NCBI GenBank assembly: GCA_030530775.1
Contig: JAUMUG010000001.1
Location: 434,001-498,000 of the forward strand
Direction of reading: 5' to 3'
From: Lautropia sp.
GTDB taxonomy: Bacteria > Pseudomonadota > Gammaproteobacteria > Burkholderiales > Burkholderiaceae_E
Length of the DNA stretch: 64,000 bases
Positions 19,947 through 27,672 of this stretch are shown here, one piece after another (within the stretch, counting starts at the first letter, position 1; every line of letters starts with the position of its first letter). Below the pieces are notes generated by a model. It was not told where the DNA came from, ran no database searches, and saw only the letters and a list, made by a program, of their open reading frames with translations. The translations under genes were made by a program, and so were the position numbers.

Positions 19947-20728
19947 TGTGGCAAACCGCTTACCGGTCCGATGAGGGGTGCGTTTCCTGGCAGGGCTACT
20001 GCGTGCAGGAAGGCGATGCCTTTTATGGCTTTTTGAAAGGTCCGGTGGCGGCGCGGCTGCATGACACAGACGGAAAGTCCGTCCTGACAGAGCATCTGCG
20101 AGGATTGAGCCTGACCGGGATGGGGCAGGAGGCGCTGGCTGCCGTGCTGGCCGCCGAGGTGCCCGAAACGCGTGATTGGGCGGTTGGAGAGGCGCTGGCG
20201 GAAGCAGTTCTGGAGGAGCAGCATGATGTGGTGTTGCCCTGGAACACCGAGCGGGACAAGCGGAATCCCTTTGCATCGCTGCCTGGTGCGGATATCGTCG
20301 GTTTTCAGCGTGATGGAAGCTCCTATCGTCTGGCGCTGGGTGAGGTCAAGTGTTCGTCCGAGGCCAAGTCGCCACCGCAGGTGATGTCCGGCCGCGGTGG
20401 GATGGTGCATCAGATCGATGATCTGGCTGGAAATCTTGCCATCATTTGCCAGCTTCTCAAATGGTTGCTCCCTCGGGTCAAGCATACTCAGCATGAGGAA
20501 AAGTTCGACGCGGCATGCACCCGTTACTTCGAGTCCGGTCATCAAGATTTGGTCTTGTTCGGGGTGTTGATCCGGGACCAGCAGGTACGCGAAAGTGATT
20601 TGAAGGCTCGTGGCCAGCAGCTGGCGGAGCGTCTGCAGAATCCCTGTCGTTGCCGTTTGATTGCTCTGTATTTGCCCTGGCCCATTGGCCGATTGCCCGA
20701 ACACGTCAGGCCCGGAGGTGGCTCATGA
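19943..20728 (+). CDS. PD-(D/E)xK nuclease-like protein (HamA/AbpA-like)
   Basis: 261 residues, no signal peptide or membrane segment. The central part reads LPGADIVGFQRDG, then a strand LALGEVKCSSEAK: an Asp (117) followed by E134-x-K136 on the next strand, the layout of a PD-(D/E)xK nuclease active site, with acidic helix EALAEAVLEEQ before it. It is paired through an ATGA overlap with a Ski2-like helicase, which is the two-gene plan of Hachiman (HamA DUF1837 plus HamB) and AbpAB antiphage systems. I infer a HamA-type effector nuclease, but overall similarity cannot be measured here and this could be a distinct family. It also overlaps hsdS by ATGA. Confidence 0.65.
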   Translation: MMWQTAYRSDEGCVSWQGYCVQEGDAFYGFLKGPVAARLHDTDGKSVLTEHLRGLSLTGMGQEALAAVLAAEVPETRDWAVGEALAEAVLEEQHDVVLPWNTERDKRNPFASLPGADIVGFQRDGSSYRLALGEVKCSSEAKSPPQVMSGRGGMVHQIDDLAGNLAIICQLLKWLLPRVKHTQHEEKFDAACTRYFESGHQDLVLFGVLIRDQQVRESDLKARGQQLAERLQNPCRCRLIALYLPWPIGRLPEHVRPGGGS

Positions 20729-23700
20729 GTCGTCGATTGCTGAGCGCGATGAAAGCCAAGCGTCGTCAGGCGCTGTGCGAGGCGGATCGGGTTCTGTTCC
20801 ATCGTGAAATGTCATCGGAGAACCTCGTCTTCGACGTGGATGCCATCCGGCGGGTGGCTGAAGCGCTGGAGATGGCGGTGCTGGACATGGAACTGGATCG
20901 CTTGGCCGATGACGAGGGTTCTCGGGCGGAGATGCGCCGTGCCGCAGCCGACGCTTTCCGGTTGCTGCGCGTGCTTCCCTTGCCGAGCACGCCGATGGCT
21001 GTGGCGACCCATCTCTTGCGCGCCTCGGTGCTGGCGGTGATTGGCGACCGGGGGGCGGATGCGGCACGTTGGCTGCGTGCGTTGGAGGATGAACAGGTCT
21101 GGCCCACATTGCCCCTGAACTCTCCGGATTGGGGAGAGCGCTGCCGTGCCACGTTCACCGACGTTTGGCTGCGTCTGGTGCGCAAGAAAGGGTGGGACGA
21201 TCGTGATGCCGTGCTGGAGCGGGTGGCCGCCCTGCGTGTCACCCAGCGGGAATTCGAGGCGAGTTATCTGGGCACCTTTGATCCGCTCGAAGCCAAACGC
21301 TCGGCATTGGAACTGGTTGCCATCTATCACTTGGCCAAGGCGGCCGATGTGCTGGCCCAGTTCATCACCGATGGGGTGGTGGACGACAACTATCAGATTC
21401 AGCCGCAGCTGGACATGCATTTCGATCGTGCCAAGGCTGCCTGTGATGCGGGCATCCTGGTGGATTTGGGGCCGATGACACGCTTGCTGGCAAGGGCTGC
21501 GGCGCAGTTGGTGGAAAATTCTCTGTGGACCGTCTCGCGAGCAGTGAACTCACGAGTGACCCGGTTCGTGCGGGAATTGGTGAGTCGAGGTCGTGGTGAC
21601 CGGGCGCTGTTCGATGTGCTTCCACCCCAGCGACGGGCTTTGGCGGAACAAGGGTTGCTGGGCTCCAGCCGTAGGGCGGTGGTGGTCAGCCTGCCCACTT
21701 CCAGTGGCAAGACCTTGATCGCCCAGTTCCGCATGTTGCAGGCGCTGAATCAGTTTGACGATCAAAAGGGTTGGGTGGCCTATCTGGCGCCCAGTCGGGC
21801 ATTGGTGAATCAGGTCACCCGCCAGCTGCGGAGGGACTTCGAGCCCCTGGGTGTCGTGGTGGAGCGGGTCAGTCCGGCCATGGAGGTCAACGGGATCGAG
21901 GCTGGATTACTGGCGGAGGCGCATGCGGACACGCAGTTTCGTGTACTGGTGGCTACGCCCGAAAAGTTCGATCTGATGCTTCGTCAGGGCTGGGAGGAGA
22001 AAATTGGCCGCCCCTTGACACTGGTGGTGGTGGACGAGGCTCATACGATTCAGGATCAGGAACGCGGATTGCGGCTCGAGCTGCTGCTGGCGACCATCAA
22101 CCGGGAGTGTCGCGAGGCGCAGTTTCTGTTGCTGACCCCATTCATCGAGAATGCGCGAGAGGTTGCACGCTGGCTGGGCGGGCAGAATTCGCAAGACATC
22201 AGCCTTGGTGTCGACTGGCAGCCCAATGATCGGGTCATTGGTATCGTCAGCCCGGAGGGCACGGGCACAAAGAACGGGCGCAGTCGCGACTATCACTTGA
22301 GTTTCGAGACCGTACATACCTCCCGCCCAAGCATTCATTTGGATGAGGACTTTTCTCTGGGCAAAGAAGAAGCGCTGGCTGCTTCTCTATCAAAAGCCAA
22401 GGATATTGGCATTTTGGCTGCGATGACTGCACGCAAGCTGTCGGCACGAGGTCCAGTTATTGCCATGCACAGCCGCCCGGATTGGGTCTGGAGTCTGGCT
22501 GAGAAGCTGAAGGGCAATCGCAGCGACACCTTGCCAGATGATGTGCGCTTTGTTCAAAACTACGTGGCCGCAGAGCTGGGCACAGAGTTTCCGCTGGTTG
22601 ATTTGCTGGCTCACAAGGTTGGGGTTCATCACGGTGGTTTGCCTGAAGAAGTTCGAATGCTGATGGAATGGTTATTCGAGAAAGGCCATCTGGATACCTT
22701 GGCGGCCACCACAACGCTTGCCCAGGGCGTGAACTTCCCGGTCAGTGGTGTGGTGATGGCTTCTACCAATTACCCACAAGGCAAGCAATCCGTTCCAATG
22801 CCTCCTGAAGATTTTTGGAATATTGCCGGTCGTGCTGGCCGCGTCTCCCAAGGGCAGCTTGGTGTGGTGGCCTTGGTCGCCAGAGATGAAAAGGAGGCGG
22901 ATGCGCGCCGAGACTTCATCCGTAGAAACACAGGCGATTTGAATTCCGCCCTGATAAATCTGGCGCAGGCTGCAGTCAATGAGCTGGGGGACTTGGGGCG
23001 TATTGTGTACAGCCATCCAGAGTGGTCGAGCTTCTTGCAGTATCTGGTCCATACGTATCGGCAAATGGGGCAGCCGTCGAACTTTGCGGATCAGATCGAG
23101 CAGGTGTTGCGCGGCACCTTGGGTTTTGAAAAGCTGCGTACCTCAGATAGCGGGATCGCGGACCGATTGCTGGACGGCATACGGAGCTATATTGATTACC
23201 TTGCCGGTCCGCGCCAACCGCTCAAGTTGGTAGACAGTACAGGGTTCTCGCTGCAAAGCATTCGCACGGTCATGACCCATAAGGGAAACATTGGTCCGCA
23301 GTCCTGGGACAGGGAACGTCTTTTTCGGGCAGGCGATAGTACGTTGCAGAACATGATGGGCGTTTTGCTGCGTGTCCCTGAATTGCGGGGTAACCTGGAG
23401 TCCGTGCTGGGAGGCAACGCGCCTGATGGTGACAAGTTGGCGAGTATCCTGAAGGACTGGGTCAATGGCAAGGAACTGGCCGAGATTGCACAAAAGTACT
23501 TCAGCCAGGATGGAAGCGATACGGTCACTGCCTTGACCAAATGCGGGCAGAACCTGTTCGGAAAGCTGACGCATACCTCTTCATGGGGCTTGAATGCCTT
23601 GTTGGCGATCACGACCTCAGAACTGTCGGATGAGGAGCGCAGCCCATTGATGAATCTGCCGTCGCAGGTCTACTACGGTGTCTCATCTGACGAGGCCATT

Positions 23701-23895
23701 TCGTTGCGCCTTCTGGGGGTGCCGCGTCGGGCAGCGCCTCGTTTGGCGAAGGCGCTGCAGATCACCTCTGATCAGCCATTACCTGTCATTCGCCAGCGCC
23801 TCGAAACCTTGTCGGAGAAGGGTTGGGACGCTGCGCTGGGTTCGGAGGGTAGCATCTATCGCAAGGCGTGGATGATCGTGGACGGAACACAATGA
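20725..23895 (+). CDS. Ski2-like DEAD/DEAH helicase (HamB/AbpB-like)
   Basis: 1056-residue superfamily-2 helicase. An ~300-residue helical N-terminal region precedes Walker A LPTSSGKT (323-330), motif Ia YLAPSRALVNQV, DEAH box VVVDEAH (434-440), a motif III-like LLTPF, and the C-terminal RecA half with HHGGLPEEVR, TTTLAQGVNFPV and motif VI NIAGRAGR, which is typical of Ski2/Brr2 relatives. A long C-terminal region (~300 residues) has no motif I recognise. GGAGG precedes ATG 20725, which overlaps the nuclease gene by ATGA, while its own stop overlaps prrC the same way. By analogy with HamB, it would sense or unwind damaged or invading DNA and license its partner nuclease; that is inference. 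Confidence 0.8.
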   Translation: MSRRLLSAMKAKRRQALCEADRVLFHREMSSENLVFDVDAIRRVAEALEMAVLDMELDRLADDEGSRAEMRRAAADAFRLLRVLPLPSTPMAVATHLLRASVLAVIGDRGADAARWLRALEDEQVWPTLPLNSPDWGERCRATFTDVWLRLVRKKGWDDRDAVLERVAALRVTQREFEASYLGTFDPLEAKRSALELVAIYHLAKAADVLAQFITDGVVDDNYQIQPQLDMHFDRAKAACDAGILVDLGPMTRLLARAAAQLVENSLWTVSRAVNSRVTRFVRELVSRGRGDRALFDVLPPQRRALAEQGLLGSSRRAVVVSLPTSSGKTLIAQFRMLQALNQFDDQKGWVAYLAPSRALVNQVTRQLRRDFEPLGVVVERVSPAMEVNGIEAGLLAEAHADTQFRVLVATPEKFDLMLRQGWEEKIGRPLTLVVVDEAHTIQDQERGLRLELLLATINRECREAQFLLLTPFIENAREVARWLGGQNSQDISLGVDWQPNDRVIGIVSPEGTGTKNGRSRDYHLSFETVHTSRPSIHLDEDFSLGKEEALAASLSKAKDIGILAAMTARKLSARGPVIAMHSRPDWVWSLAEKLKGNRSDTLPDDVRFVQNYVAAELGTEFPLVDLLAHKVGVHHGGLPEEVRMLMEWLFEKGHLDTLAATTTLAQGVNFPVSGVVMASTNYPQGKQSVPMPPEDFWNIAGRAGRVSQGQLGVVALVARDEKEADARRDFIRRNTGDLNSALINLAQAAVNELGDLGRIVYSHPEWSSFLQYLVHTYRQMGQPSNFADQIEQVLRGTLGFEKLRTSDSGIADRLLDGIRSYIDYLAGPRQPLKLVDSTGFSLQSIRTVMTHKGNIGPQSWDRERLFRAGDSTLQNMMGVLLRVPELRGNLESVLGGNAPDGDKLASILKDWVNGKELAEIAQKYFSQDGSDTVTALTKCGQNLFGKLTHTSSWGLNALLAITTSELSDEERSPLMNLPSQVYYGVSSDEAISLRLLGVPRRAAPRLAKALQITSDQPLPVIRQRLETLSEKGWDAALGSEGSIYRKAWMIVDGTQ

Positions 23896-25064
23896 TGAAG
23901 CGGGGCAAACCTTCGGGAGGCGGCAAGTCTTTTCCTGACCTGAAAGCACTGGCTGTGCATTTGCGCAGTGAGCTGGAGGGCAAGAAGGCGATTCTGCTTT
24001 ACGCCTACAACGGTACCGGAAAGACGCGGCTTTCGATGGCATTCAGGGACGAGGGTAGGCAGGGAGATGCGCGGGATACCCTGTACTTCAATGCCTTCAC
24101 TGAAGATCTGTTTCACTGGAACAACGATCTGGAAGGTGGTGCCGATCGGCGCTTGTTGCTCAACCAGGAGTCACGCTTTTTTCAGGGTCTGTTCGAGCTG
24201 GAAATGGATAATCGCATTCGGCCGCTGTTACAGCGTTATGCAGACTTCGATTTTCGGATAGACACCGAGGAGTGGGCTGTACGTTTCTCGCGTACCGTGA
24301 CCACGGAGGCGGCAGGAGGGGCGGCGGGAACGTCTGAGATCGTCGACAATATCAAGGTTTCCCGCGGCGAGGAAAACATCTTCATCTGGTGCTTCTTTCT
24401 CGCTATCGTTCAGTTGGCATTGGACGGGGCGGAGGCTTATCGATGGGTGAAGTACATCTACATCGACGATCCGATCTCTTCGCTGGATGAACACAATGCC
24501 ATCACCGTAGGAAACCATCTGGCGCAGATGTTGAGAAAGACTGACAATGCCTTGAAAACGGTGATCTCCACGCATCATCCACTGTTCTTCAACGTGATGT
24601 ACAACGAGCTGGATGCGAGAAAGTCCAAGAAGGTGTCTGCCTGCTTTCTGTCGCGCTTCAGGATCGACGGTACCTATTCTCTCGCCGTCACAGGCGTTAC
24701 GCCATTCTTTCATCATGTGGCCATGTTGGCGGAACTGCACCGGGCCGAGCAATCAGGTGAGTTATATACCTATCATTTCAACATGCTGCGCTCAGTGCTG
24801 GAAAAATCCGCGAGCTTTCATGGCTTCTCGAAGTTCTCGGCTTGCATCCCCATGAACGATCCAAACGATCCGGACGGTGTGCTGCATGCAAGACTCATCA
24901 ACATTCTGAGCCACGGAAATTATTCCCTGTTCGAGCCACGTCCCATGCTGGAAGAGAACAAGGCGTACTTCAGGAAGATCATGGATGTCTTCCTGAGACG
25001 ATATCCCTTCAATCCTGAACTGTTTTCCCAGGTTACTGAAGAATCAAAATCAGGTGATGTATGA
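23892..25064 (+). CDS. prrC: PrrC-type anticodon nuclease
   Basis: 390 residues, close to E. coli PrrC (396). ABC-type ATPase part: LLYAYNGTGKTRLS (Walker A at 40-45), YFNAFTEDLFHWNNDL (the PrrC box after Walker A), signature KVSRGEEN (155-162), Walker B and D-loop YIDDPISSLDE (190-200), H-motif STHHP (226-230). C-terminal ACNase part: YHFNMLRSVLEKSASF and NILSHGNYS, placing R300, E304 and H341, which match the catalytic Arg-Glu-His of PrrC (R320, E324, H356). E. coli PrrC is held inactive by its type I R-M partner and cleaves tRNA-Lys when a phage peptide disables that enzyme; here too it lies inside an hsd operon. ATGA overlaps with helicase and hsdM. Target tRNA unknown. Confidence 0.92.
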   Translation: MMKRGKPSGGGKSFPDLKALAVHLRSELEGKKAILLYAYNGTGKTRLSMAFRDEGRQGDARDTLYFNAFTEDLFHWNNDLEGGADRRLLLNQESRFFQGLFELEMDNRIRPLLQRYADFDFRIDTEEWAVRFSRTVTTEAAGGAAGTSEIVDNIKVSRGEENIFIWCFFLAIVQLALDGAEAYRWVKYIYIDDPISSLDEHNAITVGNHLAQMLRKTDNALKTVISTHHPLFFNVMYNELDARKSKKVSACFLSRFRIDGTYSLAVTGVTPFFHHVAMLAELHRAEQSGELYTYHFNMLRSVLEKSASFHGFSKFSACIPMNDPNDPDGVLHARLINILSHGNYSLFEPRPMLEENKAYFRKIMDVFLRRYPFNPELFSQVTEESKSGDV

Positions 25065-26668
25065 CCGATCTCGAAAAACAAAAGCTGGGCAAGACGCTCT
25101 GGGCCATCGCCGACCAACTGCGTGGCTCGATGAACGCGGATGACTTCCGCGATTACATGTTGGCGTTTCTGTTTCTGCGCTATCTGTCGAACAACTATGA
25201 AGCGGCTGCGAAGAGGGAATTGGGGACGGACTATCCGCAGGAAGGTGAGGACGCAACGGCGACGCCGCTACAGCGTTGGTACGACGCCAATCGGGATGAT
25301 GTGCCGGCGTTCGAGCAACAAATGCGTCGCAAGGTGCATTACGTCATCAAACCACAGTATCTGTGGGGCAACATCACGGAGCTGGCGCGCACGCAGGATG
25401 CCGAGCTGCTCAAAACCCTTCAGGCGGGCTTCAAGTACATCGAAGAGGAGTCTTTCGCCAGCACCTTTCGCGGATTGTTCTCGGAGATCAATCTGGCTTC
25501 TGAAAAGCTGGGTAGAAGTTATGCCGATCGAAATGCGCGGCTGTGCAGGATCATCGCTGAGATTGCCAGAGGATTGGGCCAGTTTTCCACCGATAGTGAC
25601 ACACTGGGCGATGCCTACGAATATTTGATTGGTCAGTTCGCAGCAGGCAGTGGCAAGAAGGCGGGAGAGTTCTATACGCCACAACGCATTTCCAGCATTC
25701 TGTCAGCCATCGTCACACTGGACGGACAGGACCCCTCTGCGGGTCAGCGCACGCAGCTCGACAGCGTTCTGGATTTTGCCTGTGGTTCTGGTTCGTTGCT
25801 GCTGAACGTGCGCCACCGTATGGGTGCCAACGGCATCGGCAAGATCTATGGCCAGGAAAAAAACATCACGACCTACAACCTGGCGCGGATGAACATGCTG
25901 CTGCACGGGGTGAAGGATTCCGAGTTCGAGATCTTTCACGGTGATACCCTGCTCAACGAGTGGGACATGCTGCGGGAAAGCAATCCTGCCAGGATGCCGC
26001 GGTTTGACGCAGTCGTGGCGAATCCGCCGTTCAGCTACCGCTGGGAACCAGGCGAAGCGCTGGGGGAGGATCCTCGCTTCAAGAATCATGGTCTGGCCCC
26101 CAAATCGGCTGCAGACTTTGCTTTTCTGCTGCACGGTTTTCATTTCTTGGCTCAGGACGGCGTGATGGCCATCATTCTGCCCCACGGTGTGTTGTTCCGT
26201 GGTGGTGCCGAGGCACGCATACGCACCAAACTGCTCAAGGATGGGCATATCGACACGGTGATCGGTCTGCCGGCCAACCTGTTCTTCTCGACGGGCATCC
26301 CGGTATGTATTCTGGTGCTGAAAAAATGCAAGAAACACGACGACGTGCTGTTCATCAATGCCGCCGAGCATTTCGAGAAGGGCAAGCGGCAGAACCAGCT
26401 GCTGCCCGGGCACATCGAAAAAATCGTCGATACTTACCGGTTCCGCAAGGAAGAGCCGCGCTATGCACGCCGGGTCGGCATGGAGGAGATCGAGAAAAAC
26501 GATTTCAACCTCAACATCTCGCGGTATGTGAGTACGGTGCAGGCCGAGGAAGAAATCGATTTGACGGCCGTGCATGCGGAGCTCGTGGCCATCGAACAGA
26601 AGATCGTGGAGGCCAAACAGCGGCATAATCGATATCTGGCAGAGCTGGGTTTGCCGTTGTTGCCGTAG
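25061..26668 (+). CDS. hsdM: type I restriction-modification DNA methyltransferase, M subunit
   Basis: 535-residue N6-adenine methyltransferase. The N-terminal HsdM domain (LWAIADQLRGSMNADDFRDY) is followed by the methylase with GEFYTPQRI, SAM-binding motif I DFACGSGSLL (238-247) and the catalytic NPPF (321-324). The C-terminal coiled region (ELVAIEQKIVEAKQRHNRYL) is the expected contact with HsdS. It starts by ATGA overlap with prrC and ends the operon. Placing the protective methylase last, after nuclease, helicase and PrrC, is unusual. No terminator is visible after it. Confidence 0.96.
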   Translation: MTDLEKQKLGKTLWAIADQLRGSMNADDFRDYMLAFLFLRYLSNNYEAAAKRELGTDYPQEGEDATATPLQRWYDANRDDVPAFEQQMRRKVHYVIKPQYLWGNITELARTQDAELLKTLQAGFKYIEEESFASTFRGLFSEINLASEKLGRSYADRNARLCRIIAEIARGLGQFSTDSDTLGDAYEYLIGQFAAGSGKKAGEFYTPQRISSILSAIVTLDGQDPSAGQRTQLDSVLDFACGSGSLLLNVRHRMGANGIGKIYGQEKNITTYNLARMNMLLHGVKDSEFEIFHGDTLLNEWDMLRESNPARMPRFDAVVANPPFSYRWEPGEALGEDPRFKNHGLAPKSAADFAFLLHGFHFLAQDGVMAIILPHGVLFRGGAEARIRTKLLKDGHIDTVIGLPANLFFSTGIPVCILVLKKCKKHDDVLFINAAEHFEKGKRQNQLLPGHIEKIVDTYRFRKEEPRYARRVGMEEIEKNDFNLNISRYVSTVQAEEEIDLTAVHAELVAIEQKIVEAKQRHNRYLAELGLPLLP

Positions 26669-26868
26669 GTTGCCCCTTTCGGCAGCGTGGAGCGTCAGAA
26701 CCAAGGCTTTGTTTCTTCAGCAGGAGCTGGAGCGCTTCGAGTGAACAACCATATGGCCGTGATGGTTCTTTGACTGGTTGCAAGTCAGAGTGATCGTCCA
26801 TGCTGCAGCCGTGCCATTGACTCTTGGCCGTCGCATGAACCAATCCAACGCTCGGATAGCAATCCGGA

Positions 26869-26898
26869 TTGACTAGGTTCATTGAACTAGGCTAGTCT
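26869..26898 (+). promoter_or_regulatory. promoter/operator candidate of the vapBC-like pair
   Basis: GTTCA-T-TGAAC (26877-26887) is an inverted repeat lying inside wider arms GACTAG (26871-26876) and CTAGTC (26892-26897). TTGACT (26869-26874) and TAGTCT (26893-26898) with an 18-base gap could be -35 and -10, so a bound antitoxin would cover the promoter. This fits autoregulation usual for type II toxin-antitoxin operons, but the two dyads are offset by two bases. Confidence 0.45.
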
Positions 26899-26936
26899 TG
26901 AGTTTTGCAACCGGTTGATGCAGGGGTCCCGGCCAG

Positions 26937-27182
26937 ATGGAACAGGTGAACATCCACGAAGCCAAGACGCAGCTATCGCGCTTGTTGGAGCGCGTTGCGC
27001 AGGGAGAAACGGTCGTCATCGCGAAGGCTGGCAAACCGATTGCAAGGCTTCTACCCTACGAGTCCAAGCCTCGTGAGCCACAGCCCATAGGCTTTCTCAA
27101 AGGGCAGTTGCAGGTGCCCGATGACTTCGACGTGATGGGGCAGGACGAAATCCAGGCGATGTTTGGTCTGGGGGGCTCATGA
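26937..27182 (+). CDS. Phd/YefM-family antitoxin
   Basis: 81 residues. The N-terminus MEQVNIHEAKTQLSRLLERV followed by GETVVIAKAGKPIARL is the classic Phd/YefM DNA-binding fold; the C-terminal part (PIGFLKGQLQVPDDFDVM) matches antitoxins paired with PIN toxins, where it inserts into the toxin. AGGGG lies upstream of ATG 26937. Its stop overlaps the toxin start (ATGA), and dyads that may be its operator lie 40 bases upstream. Complex formation would neutralise the toxin and repress the promoter. Confidence 0.93.
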   Translation: MEQVNIHEAKTQLSRLLERVAQGETVVIAKAGKPIARLLPYESKPREPQPIGFLKGQLQVPDDFDVMGQDEIQAMFGLGGS

Positions 27183-27565
27183 AGTTCCTGTTCGACACCC
27201 ATGTCTTGCTGTGGCTGGCTGATGATCGTTTGCCGCTTGAATCTCCCGTGCGAAGGATCGTGACGACCGAGGCCAATCAGCGTTACTTCAGTGCCGCCAG
27301 CATCTGGGAGATCGCCATCAAGGCATCGTTGGGCCGACCAGACTTCTCTGTGGATGCAAGCCTGTTCCGGCGCGGGTTGCTTGATAACGGTTACACGGAG
27401 CTTGCCGTCCGGGGGGACCATGCTGTCGCCACCCGTGAACTCCCTCTGATTCATAAAGACCCGTTCGATCGGTTGCTGGTCGCCCAGTCCCGTCTGGAAG
27501 GCATGACCCTGGTGAGTGCTGATGTTCAGGTGCTTCGTTATGGGGGCAGTGTTCTGGGCGCTTGA
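27179..27565 (+). CDS. PIN-domain toxin (VapC-like ribonuclease)
   Basis: 128 residues. PIN-domain acidic residues are in place: FLFDTHVLLWL (first Asp), SAASIWEIAIK (Glu), and HKDPFDRLLVAQSRLEG with LVSADVQVLRYGG (later Asp residues), so the metal-binding site looks intact. Such toxins cleave tRNA or rRNA when the antitoxin is degraded. Coupled by ATGA to the antitoxin. Unlike the other toxin-antitoxin traces downstream, this pair is complete. Confidence 0.93.
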   Translation: MKFLFDTHVLLWLADDRLPLESPVRRIVTTEANQRYFSAASIWEIAIKASLGRPDFSVDASLFRRGLLDNGYTELAVRGDHAVATRELPLIHKDPFDRLLVAQSRLEGMTLVSADVQVLRYGGSVLGA

Positions 27566-27672
27566 GCAGCATTCCAGTGCCCTGCTCCGGACCTGCCGAC
27601 TTGACGTTGCCATGCCGGCTGCCTATAACGGAAAGATAGAACACAAAAGGACATTCCGGACTGGAGAGCCCC

